The notes beneath the pieces were generated by a model, which did no database searches, had not been told where the DNA came from, and saw only the letters and a program-made list of their open reading frames with translations. The translations under genes and the position numbers were made by a program. DNA of 64,000 bases from Brassica napus (lineage: Eukaryota; Streptophyta; Magnoliopsida; Brassicales; Brassicaceae), in contig NC_063448.1 in NCBI RefSeq assembly GCF_020379485.1, positions 45,269,218-45,333,217 of the forward strand, read 5' to 3'. Positions 1 through 11,199 of this stretch are shown piece by piece. Within the stretch, counting starts at the first letter, position 1, and each line of letters opens with the position of its first letter.

Positions 1-307
1 TCAAACTTAGTAGTGCTAATAAATGTAACTGGCATGGGATGCAATAACTAGAAGCAGTTGTTTTTTTTTCTATTAGAAAATAAACCTAACAACTTTTTTG
101 TTGAAGTTTGATGCATAATGCACAGTTCATTGTTTTTGGGGTCATTTTACGAGCTGTGACAGCCAAACTAGTCTGGGGAATAATTTTATCAATATAGTTA
201 AATTACAAATCACAATTAATGTACAAGATGAAAATAACTATATGAATAAAATGAGCCCACCATTTAAAAACATATTTAAACTAAAACAACTATGAGAAAC
301 CTTTCTC

Positions 308-315
308 TATATAAA
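308..315 (+). promoter_or_regulatory. TATA box of the PCR gene
   Basis: TATATAAA lies 104 bases before the ATG at 419. It would give a transcript start near 340 and a 5' leader of about 80 bases, ordinary for a plant gene. The sequence between them is A-rich and has no upstream ATG. Confidence 0.7.
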
Positions 316-418
316 CTTAGCCTTCATCCATAGTTCTTTCACAAAAATAAGAGATAGTAGTTATAAAAGATAAACAAAAGAAACTTCTTGTTGCCAAAGT
401 AGCCGGTAAACACTATCT

Positions 419-2903
419 ATGGTTCGACCAGGTCTTGACCAGCCGAATCAGGCACATCCTCAGGGTTACGGAAACAACAAGGCAGATGTTCAGCCAAACA
501 TACCAACGGGTATACCGGTCAATAACCAAACACAAAACCTTTGGAGTTCTGATCTATTCGATTGCATGAACGACACATCGAAAACGGTTAGTTAACTTTA
601 CAAAACAAAATCGCAACATAATAACGGAATATTTTACATAAAAAACATTATATACGATTTATTTGTTGTTGTTGTGGTGCGTTGGATCAGCTGTGATAAC
701 ATGTATAGTTCCGTGCGTCACGTTTGGACAGATCGCTGAAATTGTTGACGAAGGCGCGACAAGTAAGTTATTGGTTCATACATACATGCACAAAAATGTT
801 TAATATTTTCATAGAACCTCATTTGTGTATCATACAGCTTGTGCGATTGGTGGGTTGTTGTATGGAGCGATATTTATAACTGCGTTCCCTTACAAATACT
901 CATCCCTGTTCCGGGCCAAGATAAGAAACAAATACGGGTTACCGGAGGCTCCAGCTCCAGATTGGCTTACTCACTTATTCTGTGAGCATTGTGCTCTTTG
1001 TCAAGAGTATCGTGAGCTCAAACACCGTGGTTTTGACCCCAAAATTGGTAAATTTTCATTATTATGAATCGATGTTCAAGAAAGCGCTAGCTGCTAAGCG
1101 GACCCATAAATTATTATTTAGGCGGTTTAGGAGTTTATAAGTTAAACAATATAATATATATATATATGTTTTATATTAAAGATCTCTATAATATTATTTG
1201 ATAAATCAGTTTTCTACGTGTGAGCTCACATTAATTTTTAGAATGGTTAATTATTGTATATCTTTAATGAACTAAAAACAGAATTAATGTCATTATTAAA
1301 ATTTTATTTTCTTTTTTGATAATTTTAATATTTTAGCTTCTTTTTGTTTATATTAGTGTCCAAATTACATATATAAAAGACAATAGTTATACATTTTAAA
1401 AACGTGGTCATTATATATATATATATATAAGATTCGTATGAAAAGATTCGTAAGAAAAATGTAAAGTTCATAAAAAATAAGATTCGTATGAAAAAATTCC
1501 TTGTACAACATAATATCAAACAATATAATAGATATTTTGAGATAATTTTCTTTTCATATTGGTTTTCAAATAACATATTATAAAAAGGAAATACTTATAA
1601 AAATTAAAATGTGGTCATGTGATTATAAATTGAATTCATTAGAAAAGGAAAATTTCATAAAAATAACATTCATGTTAAAAATATATGTATAATTTATTTT
1701 TTATACATAATCTCAAAGACCCAAACAACATAATAGATATTCTTATTTTGAGATATTTTTCTCAATTAAATTTTATTTTTATTTTTTGTCTTTAAATTGG
1801 TTTCAAATAATATATATATAAATGAAATGTCTTAAGATATAAAATCTGGATGATATATATATATTTCCAAAAAAGGAAAATTTTAAAAAACAAAAACATG
1901 GTATTTGAGAAAATGAATAATTTCTCTTTAAAACATAATCTCAAAAAACATAATATATATTAAAAAGTACTAAAACATATTAATATTAATCTTTCTATAT
2001 CTTGATTTAAACCAACATTAAAATAAGCAATTCCAAAAGAAATTAGTCTTAGTATATTAATTAGCAACACTAATATTAGTGTATCTAGATTTGAACCAAA
2101 ACAATTAGGTATAATTCCTACAATCTAATATACACATAATAAAATAACCAAACCAATTAAATCATGCATAATTTTATCAAAATATATTTGAAATATAAGA
2201 TAGTAAAAAAAAAACTAAAAGCAACTAGCAAATTAATCAAAAGTAAATGCAATACAACATATTCTGAAACTGAACTGACTAAATATTCTACACAAAATCA
2301 TATGTAACTAAAAAATAAAAAAATATTTATTTAAATAATATTTGTACAGATTAATTATAAAAGAATTTAAATATAATTAAGATATTGATTAGTTACTATA
2401 GTTTATTTATTTCATAAATATTTATATTCGTGCATGAGCACGGGACATCACCTAATCATTATTTATTGATTATAAAATTTATATTACTTTATTTTCATAA
2501 GAATTTATATTATAATTTATGAATAATAATTATACATTATTCATTATTATAATGTTATAATTGTCTATGCGGTTTAAAAAGTAATCGGCATAATTTTATA
2601 AAATCTAGCGGCACGTATAAGCGTTGTCTAGGCCGTTTTTTAGAACACTGCTACAAATACATCCACTCGTTAATAAATCGTTTTTTACTTTTTCTTTTTT
2701 CCTATGTTTTTGATTAGCATATGAAACTTTGATTTGCTTTCTTTCGTTATTATTCCTTTTTGTGGTGATAAATCGTATTTTTATAACCAATGGTGGTCTA
2801 AATATTACTACTATTAATTGGTGCAATAGGGTGGGCTATGAATGTGCAAGCACATCAGCAAGAGATGATGGCTCCTCCAATAGGTCAACGAATGATGGGT
2901 TGA
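419..2903 (+). CDS. PCR: PLAC8-domain protein, plant cadmium resistance (PCR) family
   Basis: Encodes a 175-residue PLAC8 protein. The family comprises small membrane proteins; Arabidopsis PCR members affect Cd/Zn tolerance and the tomato relative FW2.2 affects organ size. Exons placed from frame and GT-AG signals are 419-590, 691-762, 838-1047 and 2830-2903, with all introns in phase 1. Seen in order: a polar N-terminus rich in Gln, Pro and Asn; the PLAC8 core CIVPCVTFGQIAEIVDEG; a hydrophobic stretch GGLLYGAIFITAF; the Cys cluster LFCEHCALCQEYRELKHRGF; and the tail GWAMNVQAHQQE ending MMG. The usual CPC motif reads VPC here, so one conserved Cys is missing. Intron 3 is 1,782 bp, mostly a Helitron. 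From memory the closest Arabidopsis relatives are PCR4, PCR5 and PCR7 (At3g18450-70). The frame is open throughout, so it is probably functional; the substrate is unknown. Confidence 0.85.
1183..2455 (+). mobile_element. Helitron inside intron 3 of the PCR gene
   Basis: The left end TCTCTATAATATTATTTG follows a host A (1182), and the right end CTAA precedes a host T (2456), as expected for A^T insertion without target duplication. A short hairpin, CGTGC-ATGA-GCACG (2429-2442), stands 9 bases before the CTAA end, as in Arabidopsis Helitrons. The interior is about 80% AT with no coding sequence, so the element is non-autonomous. The 3' end is convincing; the 5' end is assigned by resemblance to known Helitron starts. 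Confidence 0.72.
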
Positions 2904-3389
2904 CTTAAAAAGAATGTTTGTTCTATTTTTTTTTTATCACAACATGATTTAAAGAATGTTTTTTAATTCGTCTTTTTGCTACTCTTTTTTATATTTGATG
3001 GCCGAAGTTAAGTGTAAGGCAGCGATGCCAGGTTCGTACCCCCTCGTAGGAGCCCATGAACAAACATGAGTGTTGCAAAACAAGTTCAAGATAACATTTT
3101 CGATTCCATTTCCAGAAAATAATCAAGTGAAAAAATTGATTCAATACAAACTTCTGAGTTAATTTTGATGATTTTATAAATATTTCGGATATATGGGATA
3201 AGGCCCAATTATTGACAGACCCATCATATATGAGAAAAGCCCAAATATAATTTACGGCTATGAGAATGGAGTAGTAGTCGACTTGAGTGAACACAACCCT
3301 TGTCACATCCGAAAATCGCTGCCGCCTACCTCGTTGGATTGTGAGCTCGCTTCTCCACTCTCCAGCCACTCATACGATACGCTGGAACC

Positions 3390-4349
3390 ATGTTCACGTC
3401 TCTCTCAGCTCCTTCCTCGCTTCCTTCTTCATTGGCTTTCTCTTTAGTCTCCGTTAAATCTCATCCGGCCGCCGGACATATTGTTCCCCGTCGTGATCTC
3501 GTCTCTCTGCGCATCAGAGCTAGCAAGAATGGTTCTTCGGATTACTGCTTTCACGAAAAGCTCAAATCTTTTGCCAAATCGGCGATTCTGATCGGAGCTG
3601 CTGTTTCCATGACCGGAAAGCTCTCAACTTTACCGGCGAAAGCAGGGTCTCCGGTCACGACCACCGTGGAAGTGAAAGAAGAGAAAAATTCGTCTGAGAT
3701 CGAACCCACTTCGCCATTAACCGAGCTTCTAGAATCCACTCCAGAGGCGGTCAAAACGCTGAGATCACTGCTTCAGCAGAAGCTAGAGAACGGAGAAGAC
3801 GAAGAAGCTCTCAAGCTCTTAGAGAAGCTCGTAACCGCACAGCCAGAGGAAACAGAGTGGAAGTTTTTAATGGCGAGGCTATTGGGTGAAATGGGTCGTA
3901 CCGAAAACGCACGCCAAGTGTTCGAGGAAATTCTCCAACGAAACCCACTCTCGTTCGAGGCCTTGTTCGAGAACGCGTTGCTCATGGACAGGTCCGGGGA
4001 AGGAGACGCGGTGCTGCAGAGGCTGGAAGACGCGTTGGCTGTAGCTGAAGCTGAGAATATGGTGAAGGAGATTAGAGACGTGAGGCTGATCATTGCGCAG
4101 ATATAGTTCTTGCAGAAGAATGTGGATGAAGCGTTGAAGAGCTACGAGCAGCTGACGAGAGAGGATCCTAAGGATTTCAGACCGTATTTCTGTCGAGGTA
4201 TGATTTATAGTTTGCTTGACAAGAATGCTGAAGCCAAAGAGCAGTTTGCGAAGTATAGAGAGCTTTCGCCAAAGAAGTTTGAAGTTGAAGGGTATTTGAG
4301 GACGCCATTGTCTAAGATGAAGCTCTTTGGTAGTGGTGAAGATAATTGA
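3390..4349 (+). pseudogene. SG1: Chloroplast TPR protein, SLOW GREEN 1-like, with one in-frame stop
   Basis: A single-exon reading frame of 320 codons, open except for TAG at 4104-4106. Residues 1 to about 45 are Ser/Arg-rich and acid-poor, like a plastid transit peptide. A hydrophobic stretch SAILIGAAVSMTG (about 64-76) could anchor it. From about residue 115 there are TPR helix pairs, for example EEALKLLEKLVTAQPEETEW, ENARQVFEEILQRNPLS and, after the stop, VDEALKSYEQLTREDPKDF. The frame and TPR register continue unchanged past the stop, so a CAG-to-TAG change is the simplest cause. The truncated product would keep 238 residues and lose the last TPR unit. SG1 in Arabidopsis (At3g18420 from memory) is needed for early chloroplast development. 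Synteny with the PCR gene supports the name. A sequencing error or a C-to-T mutation are both possible. Confidence 0.75.
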
Positions 4350-4393
4350 GTTTGAGTTAGTAACTTAGTATAGTTCTCATATCTGAAGAATAA

Positions 4394-5998
4394 GACCATC
4401 CACAACGGTGGTCCATAATGAATCCTTAGCATCAATTCTTAAGATTAATGAAATATAATAATAATATTTTGGCTTACCTATTGACGGATCAATCCTTCAA
4501 GAAGGATTGGAAGGACTGATCCTTGATACACGTGTCCCCTTACTCTGCTCTTTTTCTCTCCTCCCTAGCTCTCTCTCAATCTCTCCTCGCTCGGGTCATC
4601 ATCTCCCATGACGGAAACAAGGGTCGAAATCTCAGATCATGTGGGTGGTGAAGTCTCTCTGACGGACTCGGAGGTTTGTTCATCTGATCTGTGCTATTTT
4701 CTTCTGTTGCCACTGTGTTCCATCGTGGTCGATTAGCTTCTACCCTCAGCTGATTCTGAATTTCCGCAGGAAAAGGTAACCCCAATCTCATCCTTTTACC
4801 TCTCCTGATTTGTTCGTTTTGAAATTGGGTTCTCTTTGACCGATAGTGTGGTTGGGTTGAACTTCGACTTCGTGCTGTTGAATTTGACGAAGCACTCGTC
4901 GTATATGATCTACAACGTCTGCCTCTACTTCAGCCCCATCATTCAAAAACAGTACTTTGATACTTATGGCGATCAAGAGGTGGTATCCTTTTCTTCCATA
5001 AAGTTTCTTCCTTTGAGAATTTTCATTACACTGCTACATGATATATTCTTAAAAGAATCATTTTGTTACGTTTTGGTACCATTTCTTCAAGAAAGTTTGT
5101 TTCTTTAGAGTCATTATGTTAATAATTTTCTCTAAATGTGCAGATGATACCTGTGGCTGCTAATGATGTTGCCTTCTCAATCCATGCTGTTGTACTCACA
5201 GCTCTTACACTCTTCCAGATCTTTATCTATGAAGTTAGTTTGCTTCTCTTTTTTTTTTTTTGGAATGTCTGCTTTGTTTCTCTGTCTCTGATGGTTTGTT
5301 TATATGTGACTTAACAATGCTCTCAGCGTGGACCTCAGAAAGTATCCAGATTTGCTACAGGTCTTGTGGTTCTTGTCTGGGGGTTTGCAGCTATCTGTTT
5401 CTTCATTGCTTTACCTTCACACTCTTGGCTCTGGCTCATTACCATCTTCAAGTTTGCTCTCTTTTCCCCTCCCTGCCTTTTACCCATCTCTCTTTTAATG
5501 CTAATCTGACTCTTTCTGTATGGTTTATTGTTGTTTTATAGCTCGATTCAGGTTTCCATGACATGCGTCAAGTACATTCCACAGGTTAGAAACAACCCCT
5601 GAACCTCAGATTAATGAATCCTTTAGCATTAATCCTTATGCTTGTCTACACAATAACTCACCAGAGCCACCTATGTCCTCTACCTCTCATGGTGCAACCT
5701 ATCATTTGGAACTACGATCATTCTCTTCGATTCTACCCAACTCCTCATACAGTATACTCTTAAGTCCTCTTCTCAATTATAGTTTCTGTTTCGCCTAGTT
5801 TGGAAGAGCGAACCAAAGGATTGTTGTTGTTTTGAAACAGATAGTATTTGCTCACTGTTTTGATTTCTAAGAACTCTTAAAAAGGGAACACCATTGACCA
5901 CACACAAAATAGTGTGGAATTCTTAACTATTCAAAAAAAAAAAAAATACTATAATAATCTTAAGGACTCCAAGAGCAAGTCCACCATTGCGGATACTA
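4394..5998. mobile_element. Harbinger-like non-autonomous element carrying a host gene fragment
   Basis: Imperfect terminal inverted repeats: the left end GACCATCCACAACGGTGG and the right end, read inward, TAGTATCCGCAATGGTGG. TAA lies directly outside both ends (4391-4393 and 5999-6001), the 3-bp target site preferred by PIF/Harbinger elements. The 1,605-bp interior has no transposase. It contains five consecutive exons of a cystinosin-type gene in the plus orientation, with their introns. This is the structure called Pack-TYPE, best known from Pack-MULEs. Confidence 0.7.
4726..5584 (+). pseudogene. Cystinosin (lysosomal/vacuolar cystine transporter) gene fragment
   Basis: Five exons by homology and splice signals: about 4726-4775 (WSISFYPQLILNFRRK), 4847-4979 (VVGLNFDFVLLNLTKHSS onward), 5144-5233 (MIPVAANDVAFSIHAVV onward), 5327 to about 5449 (RGPQKVSRFATGLVVLVWGF onward) and 5542-5584 (NSIQVSMTCVKYIPQ). 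They cover the first PQ-loop and following membrane helices of the plant cystinosin homologue (At5g40670 from memory). The true first exon and the second half, with the second PQ-loop, are absent. Exon frames are clean, so capture looks fairly recent. It cannot make a working transporter. Confidence 0.82.
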
Positions 5999-6139
5999 TA
6001 AGACACGGAAGACTAGATTGTTTTCCTGAGAGGATTACGTTGGAGTTACTTATAAAGCAAAATGATTTTTTTTTTCTTTTTATGTTTGAGTTAAAACTTA
6101 TGAATTTATGATTTTTTTTTTGTTTAATCCTATGATTAT

Positions 6140-6803
6140 TTATTTGGCATCATAATAACGCAGTGGAAAAAGAGACTTATTTGATAACAAGAGACTAATG
6201 TTGACTGTTGAGTGTAGCAATATATTACTCAAGCTCGTACAAACGTTTACATGAATCATCAGTCCAAAAGACTGCCATGTTTCCAAAAGAACAGAAAAAG
6301 AAAACAGGAGCAAATCTGCACAGTCCAAAGACCATTTCATGTCTTGTGCTAAAAGCTCGGTCACAAGAAAAAAGAACATTTGCCAGTAAGCTCGTTATAA
6401 AAGTGAAACCAGAAGCTGTGAAGACTACTAATGACTCAGGCTTTTAATGATGTAACGTTTGCCATCATTTATCACGACTCAAGTTCAGAAAGACTATACA
6501 ACACTAAGTAAGAACTTTCATATTTCATAATATCACAATACACCCATTTCTAGGATTAGTTTTTTGGCGGAGACAGTGGAGTATGAGAACATAGCAGACT
6601 AACACAAAGCTAGTGTATTCATTCCTAAATACCTCAACTAAAAGCTACTCCAGCATGTCATGAGTGAATTATATGAGAGACATTCACAGCAATCACTACA
6701 GTTTCTTTCGTTACAGAAAAATACAAACGGTTACTAACCACTTAGTTGTTCTTAACAGACAAAACAAGTATGGAGGAACCTTAACTAATCCATAAAGCAA
6801 CAA
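6140..6803. other. Unassigned stretch, no gene recognised
   Basis: Mixed-composition sequence between the Harbinger-like element and the fold-back element. It resembles untranslated or intron sequence. Its short open frames show no domain or codon pattern I can support. Confidence 0.5.
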
Positions 6804-6812
6804 ATCATTATC

Positions 6813-8026
6813 GGGAAAATCACGTTTTAAACCCTGAGAGTGTCACATTCACGCACTTTAAACACTGAACGTTTTTGACTAGCACTTTAAACCTTGAAAG
6901 TAACATTTTTATCATAACAAACCTCCAATGAGGTTTACTTGTTTACCAAGTCAACGAGGTGACCTGTACTGTTCATTTTACGATGACGTGTCAGTTTCTT
7001 TCTTTAAAAAAAAAATACATAGAATATTCGAAAAAATTCGAAAAAATCGATTTTTTTGAAAAATTCAAAAAATATAAAAATAACATTTCAAAATTAAAAA
7101 TAAAATAAAATATTTAAAAAACTTAATCCAATTATAAACCAATAAATATATATAATATAATAACTTGAATGGTGATACTAGATTCTTTTTTTGGTTTTTG
7201 ATTTTTTTTAAAATTTTTTAATTTATTAATACTTAACTTATTAAATTTTTGTGAAACTAGAAAATATCTCATAGACCACTTAAAATGTTTTTGTACTTAA
7301 CTAAAATACCGTAAGTTTTGAAATATAATTAAGAGATAGAGAGGTATGCCTTTAGATTTGTAAATGTTAGTTTTTGGTATGAGTGGAGCTTCTTAGATAA
7401 GTAACATATATTTTAGTTTCTCTAAAGTTTGATTAGTTATTTATTTAATTTCAAAGTTATTTACTATTTTTAAGAACTTCACTTATAAGTTAATTTCTTT
7501 TTAAACAAACTTAAAATTACTAAAATAAATATCATTTTAATAAATAATACCAATAACATGATTAATTTGGAAAATTTAACAAGTTAAGTATTAATAAATC
7601 AAAAAAATTAAAAATAAAATAAAAAACCAAAAACCAGAATCTAGAATCAGCATTCAAATTATAATATTATATATACTTATTGGTTTATAATTGGATTAAT
7701 TTTTAAAAATATATATTTTTAATTTTTAATTTTGAAATGTTATTTTTTATATTTTTTTGAAATTTTAGATTTTTTTTGAATTTTTCGATTTTTTTTCGAT
7801 TTTTCTATTTTTCGATTTTTTTGAATTTTCTATGTATTTTATTTTTTATTTAAAAAAAAGAAAACCGATACGTCATCACAAAATGAACAGTACAAGTTAC
7901 CTAGTTGATTTGGAGGTTTGTTATGATAAAAATGTCACTTTCAAGATTTAAAGTGATAGTCAAAAACGTTCAGTGTTTAAAGTGCGAGAATGTGACACTC
8001 TCAGGGTTTAAAATGCGATTTTCCCC
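6813..8026. mobile_element. Fold-back Mutator-like MITE with very long inverted repeats
   Basis: The arms at 6813 to about 7250 and about 7575 to 8026 are inverted copies of each other. For example, the left arm starts GGGAAAATCACGTTTTAAAC and the right arm, read inward, GGGAAAATCGCATTTTAAAC. The match continues through the AT-rich interior, including ATTATAAACCAATAA in both arms. The nine bases ATCATTATC occur immediately outside both ends (6804-6812 and 8027-8035), the target duplication length of Mutator-like elements. The single-stranded middle is only about 320 bp and has no coding sequence. A transcript would fold into a hairpin of about 440 bp. Confidence 0.85.
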
Positions 8027-8428
8027 ATCATTATCACTAGAGCAAGAAATGCCAAATCTTTCTTACAATATTCTTTTAGTTAATTAAACAGATGTAATAA
8101 AAACCAATGCAAACTTCAAAATCAAATTCATGTTTTCTTGTAGAGTATTTATTCAAAAACTAAACCTCAAACATTATCAATTTATTTGATATTTATCATT
8201 AATCGAAGAGAAGTCGAAATTGAGAAAGCCTAATCATATTTCCATATATAGGCACCCTGTGATACCTTTTCTTTCTCCCCCTCATCTTCATCAAAGTATA
8301 ACTAACATAAGAAGTCCCTTTCTTTTGTTCAAAAAAAAAAAAGAAGTCCCTTTCTAACCAGCGTCCATGTCTCGCGGACCATTTGCGTTCGTAGGTACGT
8401 CGCTCCCACGCGTCGAGAGGCAACCAGT

Positions 8429-8496
8429 CACGTGCCAAGCTGGGCTGGTTACATCAGCATCCAACGTGGCGATGGTAATAGCCACGTGCTATAAAA
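8429..8496 (+). promoter_or_regulatory. Two G-boxes and TATA box upstream of the BRUTUS relic
   Basis: CACGTG occurs at 8429-8434 and 8483-8488, followed two bases later by TATAAAA (8490-8496). The spacing suits a G-box-driven promoter for the gene at 8921. In Arabidopsis, iron-deficiency bHLH factors of group IVc act on BTS through such E/G-boxes; whether these sites were used here is inference. Confidence 0.5.
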
Positions 8497-8598
8497 CCTT
8501 GTATAGAAACACACCCACCCAATCCCAAGCTCCTTTAGTTCATTATTTAAATTTCGTATCATATTGTATGAAAAAATTTGATTGAAAATTTCAAAGGT

Positions 8599-8604
8599 AG
8601 TATA

Positions 8605-8638
<34 letters not shown>

Positions 8639-8640
8639 GG
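8599..8640. repeat. (TA)n-(T)n microsatellite with flanking short duplication
   Basis: About eleven TA units run directly into a poly-T tract. The sequence just before, ATTTCAAAGGTAGTATATA, is repeated just after (8647-8665), so the tract expanded inside a small tandem duplication. Confidence 0.8.
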
Positions 8641-9845
8641 ATCAAATTTCAAAGGTAGTATATATAAACAGTTAAAAAGTATTTTTTTCCAGATTAATGC
8701 ATAATTAAAAAAAGAAAGCAAAAGCAAAATCAAAATCGAAACCAGACGAAGCCTCGACCTTTCCTTCTCAGTTCTCATCGTCTCCGAACAACACCACGCA
8801 CAAAAAAAAAAACAGATAATTCGCGAGCTCAGATTTGAAAAATCGACGGTTGTGGAAGGAAGTGGAATAGAGTAGCGGAGATTGTTGCACGTACACGAAG
8901 AGAGATAAACTCGGCGGGAAATGGGGACGCCGTTGCCGGATTTCGAGGCGGCGAGAGGCGGCGGAGGAGTAGCGTCTTCGTCAGCCACGGTGCTCACGAG
9001 CACTAATACGTTCACGGAGGATGCGTAGGAGATATCTCCGATCCTGATTTTCCTCTTCTTTCATAAGGCGGTATGCAGTGAGCTCGAATCGCTTCATAGG
9101 CTGGCGCTTGAGTTTGCTACAGGTCACCACGTTGATCTCCGTCTCCTCCGTGAACGGTACCGGTTCCTTAGATCCATCTATAAGCATCACTGCAATGCCG
9201 ATGACGAGGTAATGCCAAAAAGCTCCCTTCTCTTCTCTGTGGAAACATTCGAAAAATCACAATTTGTGCTTTGATTTTACTTTTCTGCTCGAATTGGTTC
9301 TTTTGGTTGAGGCGGGAGCATATAGCTGCACTTGATTGTTTCTGATCATTTTCTTGATCTATGGCAGCTTATGTGTATTATGAGGAGAAGCTCTTGACGG
9401 TTGTGTATATCTGTCTGTGGATGTAGGTGATCTTTTCAGCTCTCGACATACGCGTGAAGAACGTAGCGCAGACGTATTCTCTTGAGCACCAAGGTGAAGG
9501 CACCCTCTTCGACCATCTGTTTGAGCTGCTAAATTCCGCCACGGAGATCGATGAAAGTTATCGAAGGGAGTTGGCTAGCAGTACTGGAGTCAGACATCTG
9601 TTAGCGAGCACTTGGCTAAAGAACAGAAACAGGTAAAGGTTTTGTTTGGTCTTCTTCTTCCTTCACAGCAAAGACGTAGTTTCTCTGTTGAATTTTGTTA
9701 ACACGGAGCATTATTGTTAGGATAAAGCACTGGCGTTTATTAAAAAAATTAGTGGGTTTTTTTTTGCTTGCCGACAGGTGTTCCCGTTACTTATTGAGAA
9801 GTTTAAGCATGAAGAGCAAGCGTACATAGTCTGGTGGTTTCAAGC

Positions 9846-10026
9846 GGACCTTGTTCATCTTTCCTATCTCATGCTTAAGTACGTTACTTCATGAGATCGT
9901 TATCATTATAAATAGAGCTCTCTTAGGTTTTCTGAGATGATACATAATTATTTTCTGAAAGCTCTTCAAGATATTGGTTTTGATCTTCCTGTCAGGTATG
10001 CTGCTTACCATTTTGAATTCTATCTT
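9846..10026 (+). repeat. Filler DNA assembled from two downstream donor segments
   Basis: Bases 9846-9954 nearly repeat 10434-10544 (shared run CATGAGATCGTTATCATTAT). Bases 9953-10026 nearly repeat 11245-11319 (shared run CTTCAAGATATTGGTTTTGA). The two copies are joined head to tail, in the same orientation and order as their donors, exactly where roughly 40 expected codons of BTS are missing. This looks like templated repair of a break. Confidence 0.75.
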
Positions 10027-11199
10027 CACCTGGTTGGGAGGGAAAAGCGATACTATGGCTTCGCGTGGTGTAGAAGATTCTTCGTTCCATTGTTGTCTAG
10101 ATTCTTCTAGCAGCATGCTTCCGTGCAAAACTAGTAGAGCACAGTGCCCATGTGAGGGATCCAAGGCCGGGAAGAGAAAGTACCCAGAGCTTACCGAGTA
10201 TGATGCTCCTATGCACCCAATTGATGAGATAAAAATTTGGCACAACTCAATCAACAAGGAGATGAAGGAAATAACCGACGAGGCTAGGAAAATTCAGCTG
10301 TCTGGAGATTTTTCGGATTTATCTTCATTTGATGAACGCTTGCAATATATTGCTGAAGTATGCATCTTCCACTGGTATTTTTAGCATCTTTTTATATACA
10401 GTTTTGCAAACGGATCTTGCAAAATTTTGCATGTGGATCTTGTTCATCTTTCCTATCTCATGCTTAAGTACGTTACTTCATGAGATCGTTATCATTATAA
10501 ATGGAGCTCTCTTAGGTTTTCTGAGATGATACATTATTATTTTGTCGTTGCAGTCTTGCACAGGACAAGATCATATTTCCAGCAGTAGATGGGAGCTTTC
10601 ATTTTCTGAGGAGCACGATGAAGAAGAAAACCAGTTTAACGAGTTTTGATGCTTAATTGAAAAAAATCAAAAGTGCTGGAGCGTCTTCTACTTCTGCTGT
10701 TGAGTTTTACACCAAGCTGTGCTCACATGCGGATCAAATAATGGAAATTATTCAAAGGCACTTCCACAACGAGGAAATTCAGGTGAACTTTTCCCCTAAG
10801 TGTTGTGACATATACTCTTGTTAACAAGTGAAACTATGGAAGTTTGGCATAAGATCAGTTGATACCATAGGCTATGAAGATCCAAGATGCCAATTTAGGA
10901 TCTCAGCTAACTTCACAATATTTGCAGGTGCTACCCCTTGCACGAAAGAACTTCAGCTTTAAAAAACAACAAGAGATTCTCTACCAAAGCCTGTGCATAA
11001 TGCCCTTAAGATTATAATTGAACGTGTTTTGCCATGGTTGACTGCATCTTTAACAGAAGATGAAGCTAAGAATTTTCTGAAGAACTTGCAAGCTGGAGGT
11101 ATAATCTACTGTTTTCGTTCTTGATGAAACTTTACCTTTTTTTTTAAATTATTAGCGACTCACAATCTTTCACAATTACATGGATATGGACTTTCTTTG

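Noticed and set aside
1325..1576. Minus-strand open frame in PCR intron 3
   Set aside because: Phe/Ile/Tyr-rich translation of AT-rich Helitron sequence with no domain; chance open frame.
2989..3369. 126-codon minus-strand frame upstream of the TPR gene
   Set aside because: It overlaps the probable promoter, has no conserved domain and no splice or promoter support.
8449..9015. 188-codon minus-strand frame over the BTS first exon
   Set aside because: It runs through the (TA)n and poly-T tracts and is antisense to a clear BTS exon.
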